From assembly GCA_013339765.2 (NCBI GenBank), contig CM023448.1:327141441-327205440 (forward strand): a stretch of 64,000 bases of DNA. Direction: 5' to 3'. Numbering within the stretch: position 1 is the first letter of the stretch; every line of letters starts with the position of its first letter. Below the pieces are notes generated by a model. It was given only the letters and a program-made list of their open reading frames with translations. It was not told where the DNA came from and made no database searches. The stretch is from Haemaphysalis longicornis (taxonomy: Eukaryota; Arthropoda; Arachnida; Ixodida; Ixodidae). A program made the position numbers and the translations under genes. This document shows positions 54,604 to 64,000 of this stretch, in pieces.

Positions 54604-55003
54604 AAAAAAACTACCTCCTCCCCTCGCGGGAACCTAGATGCGACGCATAGGGGGTTCACGTTGCAGCGTTGGACAGCGGAGGAACGGCGCTGGAACGATG
54701 GAGCGGAGCGGCGCAGGCACCGCGTTTTATAGCGCGCATAACGGTGAGGGGACGCGCCGGCGCCAGTGTGTCTGCCGCGGCTATGACGCAACACAATCCA
54801 CTTTAATCCAATCCAAATCCAATCCAATCGAATCCGATCCAATGCCCCTCGCGAGAGAGTGTTCGCTATCGGAGAGGAGAGGGGGTGAGCGGCAGAGAGC
54901 GAAGCTGGCGCGGCGAGGAGAATGGGGGAGGGGTGGACGCCGACAACGACGCCGACGCCGGATGCAGGGACAAGGCGGGTGAATGAGATGCGTGGCATCT
55001 AAA
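54604..55003 (+). repeat. Dispersed repeat with ATTGG minisatellite, copy A
   Basis: It runs from CTCGCGGGAACCTAGATGCG through GCCAGTGTGTCTGCCGCGG and an AATCCAATCCA array to CTCGCGAGAGAGTGTTCGCT and a terminal GATGCGTGGCATCTAAAAG. It recurs inverted at 62278-62800. Confidence 0.8.
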
Positions 55004-55589
55004 AGCAGATGTATTTCCAAGGTAACTAAGTTATGCTCGCTCTCCTCGTACATCCCGTCGGTTTTCTTGCTGAACCTATTTGTTGTCTATGTCGTACTGC
55101 GCGCTGAGCCGATCCACGTTGTCACGCGTAGCTCTTTGCCAGGTTATGCACGGCCAGTTAGTAAAAGCACTAAGTACCTAGGGTAGTGGATATTGTGACA
55201 GGTAACTGGGTAGTGTTTTGTTAATAAGTGCCACGACCTTTTCTTGAAGAGTGAAGGATAAACTGCGCGAGAAGTAAAGACGAAATAAAGAAAATGCACG
55301 AAAGTTGGAAGTGCAGTCTAAGTGGCGCATGTGTCTCTTCCATTCGTCTTAACATTTAGCGCAGTTTACCCTTGTTTCAATAGACATCTTCCCTTGAAAA
55401 TCAGGACGCACTTTCGCGAAAAATGGGTTCCTCTATCTGCTTCACTAATCGGCAGCACACGCTTTGGTTGCCGGCGTGTGAGCACTGCCGCAGTAGACAG
55501 GTACAGGGCCAGAGCCACACATTTTTTTCGGAGGGGGTTATGGGTTATGCGAAGGGAAGAGTTTTGTCGAATGGAACACTGTCTCCTTT

Positions 55590-55690
55590 ATGACTGTTGG
55601 AAAAAAATTTCTGGAGGGGTTCGAACCCCCAAACCCCCCCTCAGGGAGGGGTTCGAACCCTCCCCCCCCCCCCCACCTCAGGTGAGCCTT
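55590..55690 (+). repeat. G/C-run repeat, probable DNA transposon fragment
   Basis: GGAGGGGTTCGAACCCCCAA and AGGGAGGGGTTCGAACCCTC repeat within 60 bp, followed by a C-run. This GGGGTTCGAACCCCC style resembles the ends of some arthropod hAT repeats, but no TIRs are fixed. Confidence 0.5.
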
Positions 55691-56850
55691 TTTCAGAAAC
55701 TGTTCGCACATCCTTACAGCAAATACGCGACCAATCGTCTGGCTATTTTGTGATTTTATCCATCAACAAAAATTTAAGCTCTCCTAAAGCAGCGTTTCCA
55801 TACAAATGATATTATGTATATTGTATATGCCGACTGAGCACAACAAATAATTCAAATAGTGTATTATTAAAATGTTTTCATCATGCGAGGAGCTAAATCT
55901 TTTGGGAAAGGTGGCGCCTATAGAAAACGAGATCGATGCGGAACTTTCACAAAGATGTGTTTAAGAAAACTCTCGAATAAAAAATCATGCATAGTTCCAT
56001 TTATGCACAGGTCGTTTGCTTTTAAACACGTCATACATTTACATTTTTGCAGCCAATATCCACTTTTATAAGAGCAGGAAACACATTCGTATTGCACACG
56101 CCTTTTCTGCTATTAAATCGCGAAATAGATTTATACTTTTACAGAAATTCCCTATTTTAACACATGTATGTAAAAGGTAGGTTATGCATTTTGCAGAAAT
56201 TCACACTTGAAATGGGGCGTGTATGCATACGTATTACCGTGATTTCTCTTTTTATTCCTTTTAAGAAAAGAAGAAATTTGTATGTATTATACAAGCGTTT
56301 TCCTACCTTTTGCTGGGACAGTTTGTTGATGAGATCTTCAACATTAACCTGTGAACAAATCGCGATCCGGCTGCTCTCTGTGTCCGTCAGATGGATCAGC
56401 TCCGTCGCTCCACACGATGCACGGTTTTGGGCGAGAGCAACGTTTTAACAGCAGAGCTGTTCAAGCTCTTGGCTGCGCCGTCCGTACGTAGAATGAATAC
56501 CAAGAAAATGCCGAGGCCCGAGTGCACGTACCCAGGTGGGGGACTGGCCAAGAATCGGGCGTAAGGAGGGCTAATCCGCACGCAACACAAAACTATAAAT
56601 TATAAACTTCAGCATTTGAATGAGGAAGTGCATATAATCACAAGCGAGAATTGTTAAAAACTTCGGAAGTAGAGGGCAGGCGCCTAGTCTCAGATACGTA
56701 TCCAGGCTTGCACGTGGGCTGTCGCCGCGTGAGGGGCTCGCAAAAAGAAAAGAAAAAAATACCGAGCGCATGTGCCAGCGTTTGAGCAAACCGCGTCGCC
56801 GACAAACGACTGTCGTCTGCTCCTGACGTCACACGCTCCGCGTTGATAGG

Positions 56851-56995
56851 GGGCATCCTCGATTTACCAGTCCTGGACGGTCCGCGGGCAGTCCGAGGAC
56901 TGCGCTCGGACCGGAAGTCCCATAGGAATACATGGAAAAATCGAGCCGTCTCGGGCAGTCCGCGGACGATCCGGGACTGATAATCGAGGAGGCCC
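56851..56995. mobile_element. Foldback MITE, same family as 52116
   Basis: GGGCATCCTCGATTTACCAG at the left pairs with CTGATAATCGAGGAGGCCC at the right. The core GCAGTCCGAGGACTGC matches the layout of the 52116 element. Confidence 0.7.
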
Positions 56996-57278
56996 AGGGG
57001 CAACCACCTGCGTTCATAAAACTCCAACTCCCGGCGGTGGCGGCAAAACTCTCTCCGACCTTGTGCCGTGCACATGGGGGATGGGGCGACCAAAGAAGAT
57101 ACGGACGCCCAAAGAAGAGACGGATGACCAGGAAGCGCGCCGTGCCGTCAGGTGAGAATGCAATCGCCCAGAAGAACAAAAAGTAGTAGTGCAGGTCTTC
57201 AAGGGTGAGAGAGCGCTCGACGAAAACTTTTCGGCGGCGGACGATGAAGTATACGCCTCGAGCGCGGCCTGTAGGGGC

Positions 57279-57310
57279 TAAGGTCCCTAAAATTAATTTC
57301 AGGGACCTTA
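57279..57310. mobile_element. 32-bp palindrome within 8-bp direct repeats
   Basis: TAAGGTCCCTAAAATT and its complement (one mismatch) form a 32-bp palindrome. GTAGGGGC is repeated exactly on both sides (57271-57278, 57311-57318), like a target duplication around a minimal TIR relic. Confidence 0.5.
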
Positions 57311-57318
57311 GTAGGGGC

Positions 57319-59209
57319 GCCACTGAAATCCCCCTAGCGGCCTCTTTTGAAAGCAGGCGCGGGAGTCTCCGTCCCGCTGACGCCGCCGCTTTTGCGGCAT
57401 GTTCACGACTGAGATTTAGCGTTTTCGGGCGTTGGAAATCCATGTTTATGTGGAGCAGTCACTCTGTTCGCAAATGGGGTGGGTTTACGAGAGTGTAAAT
57501 TTTTTCTGACGCGATCTTAGTGTGGTATATTCGGTCTGTATAAGCGCCAGGTGTGTGTCACAGGCCAGCGTTGCGGAACCAGTGTATGCATGGAGCTGAT
57601 TGTAGTTACACTGCCCTGAATTTACTAGCAGTGTCTTCGTAACCACCGGTTGCTCAGATGTTCATGCTACGGGTATACACTACGATGTAAATCAATTTTG
57701 TGTGCTTACATATTCAGCGGAACACTCATACCTGACAGCACGCCAGTTACTTTTGCCAATAATATACCTCAGATATTGATCACCACCAATTACAAGTAGT
57801 GTGTGTTAATTTCGGAAATATTCAATGCAAGTATGATGGATGATGCAGAATTATGCTCGGAGATCAGCACACGACAAAGAGTCGTCTTGTCGTGAGATGA
57901 GCGCCCGCAAACATTCATCTGCTACATATATCCTCTGCGAGCAGCGCACAGACGGGCTTAGAATATAAATGGCGTCCGCGACTAAACGCTTCTTTGAAAT
58001 ATCGTCACATGGCACAGGGAGCCCGCAGAATAAAGGAGAAACTGAAATCAGAGGGCCTTATCACATACCACACTCTTCCAACGACACCTTTCATCACTTG
58101 TGAACTGCGTACCCTGTATACTTCCAAAAATGCGTCGGCCGAACGATTAGCTGTTCGTTGACGTCGAAAAACAAAACGACAGTGAACGCGAGATTTGTAT
58201 GTGTGATTACTAAAACGTTAATTGCTTGATTCCGCTCCGCATTTGTACACAGCGTCCCCCTCCCCCACCCCCCACCTATGTCTCGCGAAATAGCAGTGTA
58301 TTTCGCGTGTAGTTGGTCTGGTGAGCCCTAACTGCCTTAAGGTTCGACGAACGTCTTTAGCATGCCAGAAGCTCAACTGTTTTTTTTTTTTTTTTTCATT
58401 TCCGTTAGAGCTATTACGTTTCTTCCGCACTTGCACAGCATGTATTTTTCCATGGTTTCATATTAGATTGCCTTGGTTCTTGCTATAATTGTGTGGGAAC
58501 ATATTTAACGACGTACAGGCTTGGAATATACTTAACGTTTTCGCATTATTTACATTCTTATCTTATAAAAGGCACGTTATTGTCCGGGATTGGCTAATCA
58601 TATCCCCGAAAAATATTTTTCTGCGACGTATACATCCGAAACGAAGCCGAATTCGTTGTCCACGCTGCAAAATGAAGCCAACCTCTCACTGTGCCAGTAT
58701 CACGTCTAAACGAGGCGACAGCAGAATTCATTTGTGCCTGACGTATTTGGAGGTGATAGGGGTGATGCGTGTGCTGCTGCCGTCGACGACAGCTGGAAGA
58801 GCGGAGACGATGCGTGCAGAACTGCGTCCCCGGGTAGCTCTACGAAGATGCAGCTGCTTTTTATGTGACCTAAACGTACTCTTTGCTGATAGACGTCACC
58901 ATAACAAGTTGTTTTTAGGGCGCCGAAAGGTGAAAAGAAGCGAAACAGAACCAAACACTGCACGAGCCCCTATCAGCCACGCAGCGCATATCCCGTCAAC
59001 GCCGCGGAGAAGCGGTGGCAGACGGCGCAGCGATCGCGAAGCTCGAGGCGTATACGAAGACTGAGGAGGGTACTGTATAAACTAAGCACTTATATGCTTT
59101 ACTTTGCGTTTGGTTTGGTCTTCTGCTGTCGAGGGCCATATATACACAGGGTAAACGGTTCTCAGTGACCTATATCGCACTCGTCGAGTTTAGCTTAGAG
59201 AGACAAACA
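57319..59209. other. Non-genic spacer
   Basis: AT-rich DNA with a T-run at 58379-58396 and a frame of 191 codons at 58489-59064 that matches no family I know and lacks splice support. Confidence 0.45.
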
Positions 59210-59217
59210 CACCTCTG

Positions 59218-59424
59218 GGGCGGTATTCTCGAGTTTTGTCCCTTTTGCGTCCCTTTCAAAAGTGTCCCTTTTGGCAAACCCTGATTGGCTAAAAGCAAAC
59301 AACCGGAAGTGACGTAACGCAAGCGCGGGGAAACTTACTGTGAACGCTCACTGCTTAACCGGAAGTACGTCACGAAGAAGGGGCGCAAAAGGGACGTTTT
59401 CAAAAGGGACAGTTACGAGAATAC
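59218..59424. mobile_element. hAT-type MITE with 8-bp TSD
   Basis: GGTATTCTCG near the left end pairs with CGAGAATAC at the right, followed inward by GTCCCTTTTG repeats in opposite orientation. CACCTCTG flanks both sides (59210-59217, 59425-59432). Confidence 0.75.
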
Positions 59425-59432
59425 CACCTCTG

Positions 59433-60225
59433 TTGTGACATCAAGCTTGCACCGTTGTCGCCTGCACCGTTGTCGCTCCTGCCCTCCGTTGTCGCTTGAT
59501 CTGTGATTCACACAGTATCTCGCGTCGCGCTTGCTCCGCTGTGCGAGATCGATGCAGCGAATTCCCACTGACCAGCCTCGGTAGATGCGGTGTAGCTACG
59601 ACATCTACAAACACAGCCGATATATCTCCCTTACTTCTAACTCCTCTCAAACCTGGATTTTTCGCGCAAGCTCATGGGTTGCACCGAAGGAGTTTCCTGC
59701 GTACTAGGGACCCCCGGATTTTCCTTTCGCCTAGCCACATAAGGCAACCAAGTGGTGCTTCCCCCTCTCGTGCTTTAAAACCACTCGAATTCACCTTAGG
59801 GAAACAACTTTCAAACTTTGTTTGTTGTACGTTTGTTTCAATTTTATCTCGAAGTGCAAAGCCCACGATAAGGCGTTCAAAAAACTCCACATCGCGACGT
59901 GGACGTCGCGAGCTATCACGAATTGATACCACCGGTGGGCAGTTCGTGTCGCGCGGCCAGTGACTCCTCGGCTTTTGTGAACCAGTCAGGGCTTCTTCAG
60001 CGGTTATAGATAATGCCCCTTATATATACGTCCATGTTCCTCCACTACAGCAAGCCGAAGTGCCGCATCATTAGAGAGTTTTAGCTGAACGTTTTCGACG
60101 GTCCTCTCCGGTATCAGCGGCCCGCTTAGCGCAACCGGAGCCAATGCCGTTCGCGGCCAAGCGCGCTACACATGCGCAATGGCGCTCCCGCTTGCTATCG
60201 GAGCGGAGCGAACCGTGAAAAACGG
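59433..60225. other. Non-genic spacer
   Basis: A 155-codon frame (59496-59963) shows no recognisable domain. The last 100 bp include CGGAGCGGAGCG words. GCACCGTTGTCGC recurs three times around 59449-59490. Confidence 0.45.
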
Positions 60226-60448
60226 TCAGCTAAAACTCGCTATTGTCGCAACAGTAGAGTAGGAAGGCCATCTTGGTGAAGGGCACCTTGAGCGGCTTGT
60301 GTCGCGAGAAGACACGCTAGCTTGGCGAGCACCTTTTCCACACGCTCCATCGCCTATAATCCAACACGCTGAAATGGAAGTGGTGCAGACAGTGTGTGGC
60401 AGCTTCTTTCCGCTCCCACGCAAGGCGGGGGCATCCAGTGACACTCAG

Positions 60449-60979
60449 TCCATGGCGTACGCAGGATTTCGTTTCGGATGGGGCCTAGGCCGCCAAAAAA
60501 AAAAAGGGGGGGGGGGAAGTAGTAATCCTGAATGAAGGGAAAAGTAAACAGCAACAAAACTGAACGAAACAGAAAGCAAGAAATTTACACAATACAAAAA
60601 TACAAAGTGTTCAAGATGACGTTGTACTCCACATGACTTTCCTATTGTTTTGTTCATTTTTTCTCGGTCGATATAGCAACGTGGCTGATCTTGGCGGCGA
60701 GGACATACGCCGAAGCCGCATGTGGCTGGCGCCTATAGCTTTTCCACTTAAAGACAATCATTGGTAGTTTCTATAGCTTTTCCACTTAAAGACAATCATT
60801 AATTATTGTCTTTAAGTGGAAAAGCTATAGAAACTATAGAGCTATAGAAAAAAGCTATTATTTGTTGACAGGCAGAATTTTTTTTTTTACTTTCGTACAC
60901 CCCCCCTCCCCCCGGATCGAAAATTTCGGAGGGTCCGTGAACCATTCGACCCCCCCTCCTCCCCCTGCTTACGCCAGTG
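60449..60979. mobile_element. DNA transposon relic with GGCGTA.GCAGG termini
   Basis: TGGCGTACGCAGGATTTC at the left pairs with CCCCTGCTTACGCCA at the right. Inside, an A/G-run on the left matches C-runs on the right. It also holds the palindrome at 60766-60835. The target duplication is not clear. Confidence 0.6.
60733..60835. repeat. Triplicated 30-bp unit with 70-bp near-perfect palindrome
   Basis: CTATAGCTTTTCCACTTAAA plus GACAATCATT occurs directly twice (60733-60762, 60771-60800) and then inverted (60801-60830). The inverted pair makes a 70-bp palindrome (60766-60835) with one mismatch per arm. Confidence 0.9.
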
Positions 60980-61202
60980 CAGTGACTGACCTCAAGAGTG
61001 GGCTTACAGGGGTAACCATGCTTTGTTGCTCCGGGTTTTGGATCAAGCGGGCCGTCTTGGCTGGTTCGTCTCGGATGGGGAGCCGCGTAGCACAGAGTCG
61101 ACCAGTGAACTCATTGATAAATGACTCTTTGGGCAGAATAACCACCATCGGCAGCAGCGAAATGCCCCCCGACGCGGCAATAAGAATGAAGGGAGTAACC
61201 AA
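60969..61202 (-). CDS. Unidentified 77-codon frame, possibly a retrocopy fragment
   Basis: The frame reads VTPFILIAASGGISLLPMVV then ILPKESFINEFTGRLCATRL and RDEPAKTARLIQNPEQQ, which looks like genuine protein. It is cut by the transposon relic at 60449-60979. A second - strand frame continues beyond it at 60226-60444. I could not name the family. Confidence 0.25.
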   Translation of the reverse strand: MVTPFILIAASGGISLLPMVVILPKESFINEFTGRLCATRLPIRDEPAKTARLIQNPEQQSMVTPVSPLLRSVTALA

Positions 61203-62277
61203 GTCGGAATTTTTTTTTAATTTGCAGCTGAATGGGAATCGAACCGAGCACCTTCGGAATATATGAGTTCACCACGCAGAACCGGCGCTACTTTTATTAT
61301 TACAAGAAAACAAATGCCACTCACATTACCCCAGCGAGAAGGAAGCAAGCTATATATAGTCGAGTATCAAACGCAACCAACAACAAAGAAGACGTAGCAC
61401 TACCCAACCGCAGCTACAACAAAAGTCAAAATGCCGCATTAAAAGTCGGGCATTGACAGCAGCGATCCAAACACCGGAATGAGTCAAGTGTATCATTTGA
61501 TTTTTCATATAGGCTGCGCACTTGGACAATGTGTCTATAGGTTTTCGTTTAGCGCGCAGGCTCAACGTGACGGTCTATCATCCTAGATCCCTATATATTT
61601 ATTACAATACTCTCAATGCCCCGAGGGCATTGCGGAGAAGACTGGGATGAACCATCGTTGGATATCTCTTTCTTGAATGATGAGGGATCGTGGTTGCGGG
61701 AAGACGCCAAGGCGCCAAGAATACACGCATACACTGCATGCTTCGCCCCTCCCCAGGTTTGACATTAGTGGAGATGGCCCGGCATTTTTTTTATATATGA
61801 GGGCTTATATTTCCCCTGAAAAAAAAAGTCTTCCCAGCAAGGCACTTGTGTTTGGAGGTGAGGCCATGTGCCGACTTTAAGGGGATCGGTGTAAGCGTGG
61901 TCTTTGTAAGCTGGCCTTCCCACATTGTCAGTTGCACAGTGAAGCATGACCATCTACGGAGGCAGTAAGGGGGGGGGGGGGGTAGTGGTTCGACTTTTGT
62001 AGGAAGAGGGAAAAGGAATGGACTGGGGATATTTTGAACTCATCTTGGAGTTCAGCATACAACCCAGTCCTCGGGTTGGGAATATAGTGGGAGAGAATTG
62101 GATAGGCGAGAAAAGAGTAGAGGACAGTAGTTACTGCCCCACTTTATATTCGTTTCCACAGCCGCCACCTGTACTCAGGCGTGTGTACCCCTGACACTGC
62201 GCAATGCCGCGCGCGCTCTTCGGCGGCCACCTGTGCGGCGCACTGGAGACGTCATTGTCTCTACCCACCAATAGTGT
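61203..62277. other. Non-genic spacer
   Basis: A T-run at 61212 and G-run at 61971-61982 occur. No coding signal was seen. Confidence 0.5.
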
Positions 62278-62800
62278 GTGTTTTAGATGCGACGCTCAGA
62301 GCATCTCTTGTCGGCGGCCCTGTCCTTCCTGCGTGCGTCCGTTGTTGTCCGCGTGCGTCCGTTGTTGTCCGAGCCACTCTCCCGCTCTCCTCTCCGATAG
62401 CGAACACTCTCTCGCGAGGGGAATTGGATTGGATTCGATTGGCTTGGCTTGGTTTGGCTTGGCTTGGATTGGATTGGATTTGGATTGGATTGAATTAAAG
62501 TGGATTGTGTTGGATTGTGTTGCGTCATAGCCGCGGCAGACGCACTGGCGCCGGCGCGTGCCCAGGTGAGAGCGTGTGCGGCCCAGCGCGCGCTCACTCA
62601 GCCGGTGGGCGGCGCTGCGCGCGGTGCTGCGCATGTGCAGTACTCTCTCTCTCCGCGGTCTCCTCTCCTTCGGGCGCGCTGCGCATATAACCGGTGTGCC
62701 GCTCTCCAGCGGCCTTTCTGTCGACGGTTGCTCTCCGCTTGCGCTTGAACCCCCCTCAGCGTCGCATCACACCAGGGTTCCCGCGAGGGGAGGTGGGCGT
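62278..62800 (-). repeat. Dispersed repeat with ATTGG minisatellite, copy B
   Basis: Inverted copy of 54604-55003 with a longer TTGGATTGG/CTTGGCTTGG array (62424-62510) and an extra GC-rich segment before the terminal GGTTCCCGCGAGGGG. Confidence 0.8.
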
Positions 62801-64000
62801 AATTTTTTTGTCAGGGACGTAGAGATGACGCCACTGCCCTTATAATTCAACATAGAAAATACCCAATACAGCTAAACCTCAACATAGCAAATCCCACCAG
62901 TGCGCCAGCTTTGGCGGTCTTCCCTCTTCACATGCGGGGTGGGAGCCTGGCTCTGATTTTTTTCTCTGTGTGTGACTTTGTTGTGTCTATAAACTGATTC
63001 CTTCCTTATCCTGAATATTGTATGGAAGGAAAGGATTTTACTGTTTATCCAGCGAACGCTTATTTTTCTCTATAGCCACTGAGGCAAAACAGACATCATG
63101 TTCAGGATCCATTCTTCAACACAACAATAGCAAGGTGGTTTAGGGAGTCGTGCATAGTTGGAATAGCTATTGAGGAAGTATTCTGAAAGCCTTAAAGGTG
63201 TTGATCGGGGGAGCAATTGCCGGCATATCACGCAAAGCTAGATATTTTGTCAATAAACACAATCACCACCACCACTACCATCTTCCTGTTCTGTGTGCAC
63301 GAAGATTACTGAATACTGCTATTAATCTTTGTGGTGATATGAGCTCAAATGCGCATTAATTAACCCATTAACCTGGAACGCACGTGTTTTCGCACGATTG
63401 GAGAACTGAACAAGGGGTGAAGGCGTAGTCTATAGGATTCCATTAACGTAACTATGATCTACCTAGCCTGCTTCTTGTTACCCCCAAATTTATTGAAGAG
63501 GGCCATTTAAATGACAAGGGTGGCAACAAATAACGAATCACACATGATTGGGCGGCGCAGTGGCGTTACCTGTAGTGTGGGCCAAGCCTGTTTTGATCTG
63601 GAAAGCACCTCTCATCGTTAAAATTACCCGCAGAAGCGGCAATCCAGCTTTCGCGACGCCCTACAGCTCAGCTATTAAAAACGAAGCCCCGCTTGTCGGC
63701 GGTCAACAGCCGGCTCGCAGGAGCGGGGCGAAACGGCGGGGGAGAGATCACTGCCAGCGCTATTTCGAGTGAGCGCAACGAGGCTCGGTCTGCAGCGAAG
63801 AGCGCGGCGCGCATTCCCGCCATAATCTCGCGTTTAGTTCGTCGTCGACAAGCTGGCGGCGTGCGCGAGGAACGAAGCGGCATTCTGCACTTCACTGCTG
63901 GCTGGGAAGTGGGACCGAAGTTTTTTAGAACACGCCAATTCGCCCACGGCCATGTGCATTACATTTTTTATGTCTGATACACAGAGGTCGGCGAACTCAC
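62801..64000. other. Non-genic right end
   Basis: No element ends or coding similarity were found. The last 450 bp are GC-richer, with short frames on both strands lacking any known motif. Confidence 0.5.

Noticed and set aside
58489..59064. 191-codon + strand frame
   Set aside because: No recognisable domain, no splice or promoter context, and ordinary composition for spacer DNA.
1..64000. CRISPR arrays, bacterial operons or viral insertions
   Set aside because: Nothing of the kind was seen; spliceosomal introns and SINEs show animal nuclear DNA, and the only reverse transcriptase sequences belong to non-LTR elements.

Overview
This is a stretch of animal nuclear DNA, most likely from a hard tick (Ixodidae). 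The evidence is one large intron-rich gene with GT-AG splice sites, many diverged transposable elements, and several copies of a tRNA-derived SINE that resembles the Ruka family described from ixodid ticks. The tick assignment is inference from repeat content and protein similarity as I remember them; no database was searched.

The one clearly functional gene is NT5C2, cytosolic purine 5'-nucleotidase (cN-II), on the + strand. I could follow 19 coding exons from 28074 to 50791. They join in perfect phase into a 595-residue protein with all four HAD-phosphatase motifs (D87/D89, T284, K322, D381/D386). Introns range from about 60 bp to about 4 kb. Intron 9 must use a GC donor. A poly(A) signal lies at 51190. 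Two other ATG-containing segments upstream (21183-21227, directly behind a CCAAT/TATA promoter, and 27893-27919) also end in phase-0 donors that fit exon 2, so the gene may have alternative first exons and promoters.

Region 1-21000 is repeat-rich and has no gene I can support. It holds two related GGGAA-type minisatellites (328-574 and 2622-2795), a 623-bp TIR element with TAA target duplications (1367-1989), a decayed full-length RTE-like LINE (5510-8640, - strand), five SINE copies, a foldback element (17241-17411) and several simple-sequence tracts. Region 21000-28000 carries the candidate upstream promoter, a 900-bp polypyrimidine tract and the GC-rich 5' region of NT5C2.

Region 28000-51200 is NT5C2. 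Its introns hold diverged SINEs, two mariner-like elements, a 1127-bp hAT-like element with an 8-bp target duplication, two copies of an unclassified repeat of about 1.3 kb, and a 5'-truncated LINE whose 3' end lies directly against the splice acceptor of exon 17.

Region 51200-64000 is downstream repeat DNA. It includes a decayed processed pseudogene of the 26S proteasome ATPase PSMC3/Rpt5 (- strand), joined head-on to the 3' end of a same-strand LINE. It also has two foldback families, two inverted copies of a repeat carrying an ATTGG minisatellite, and other small transposon relics.
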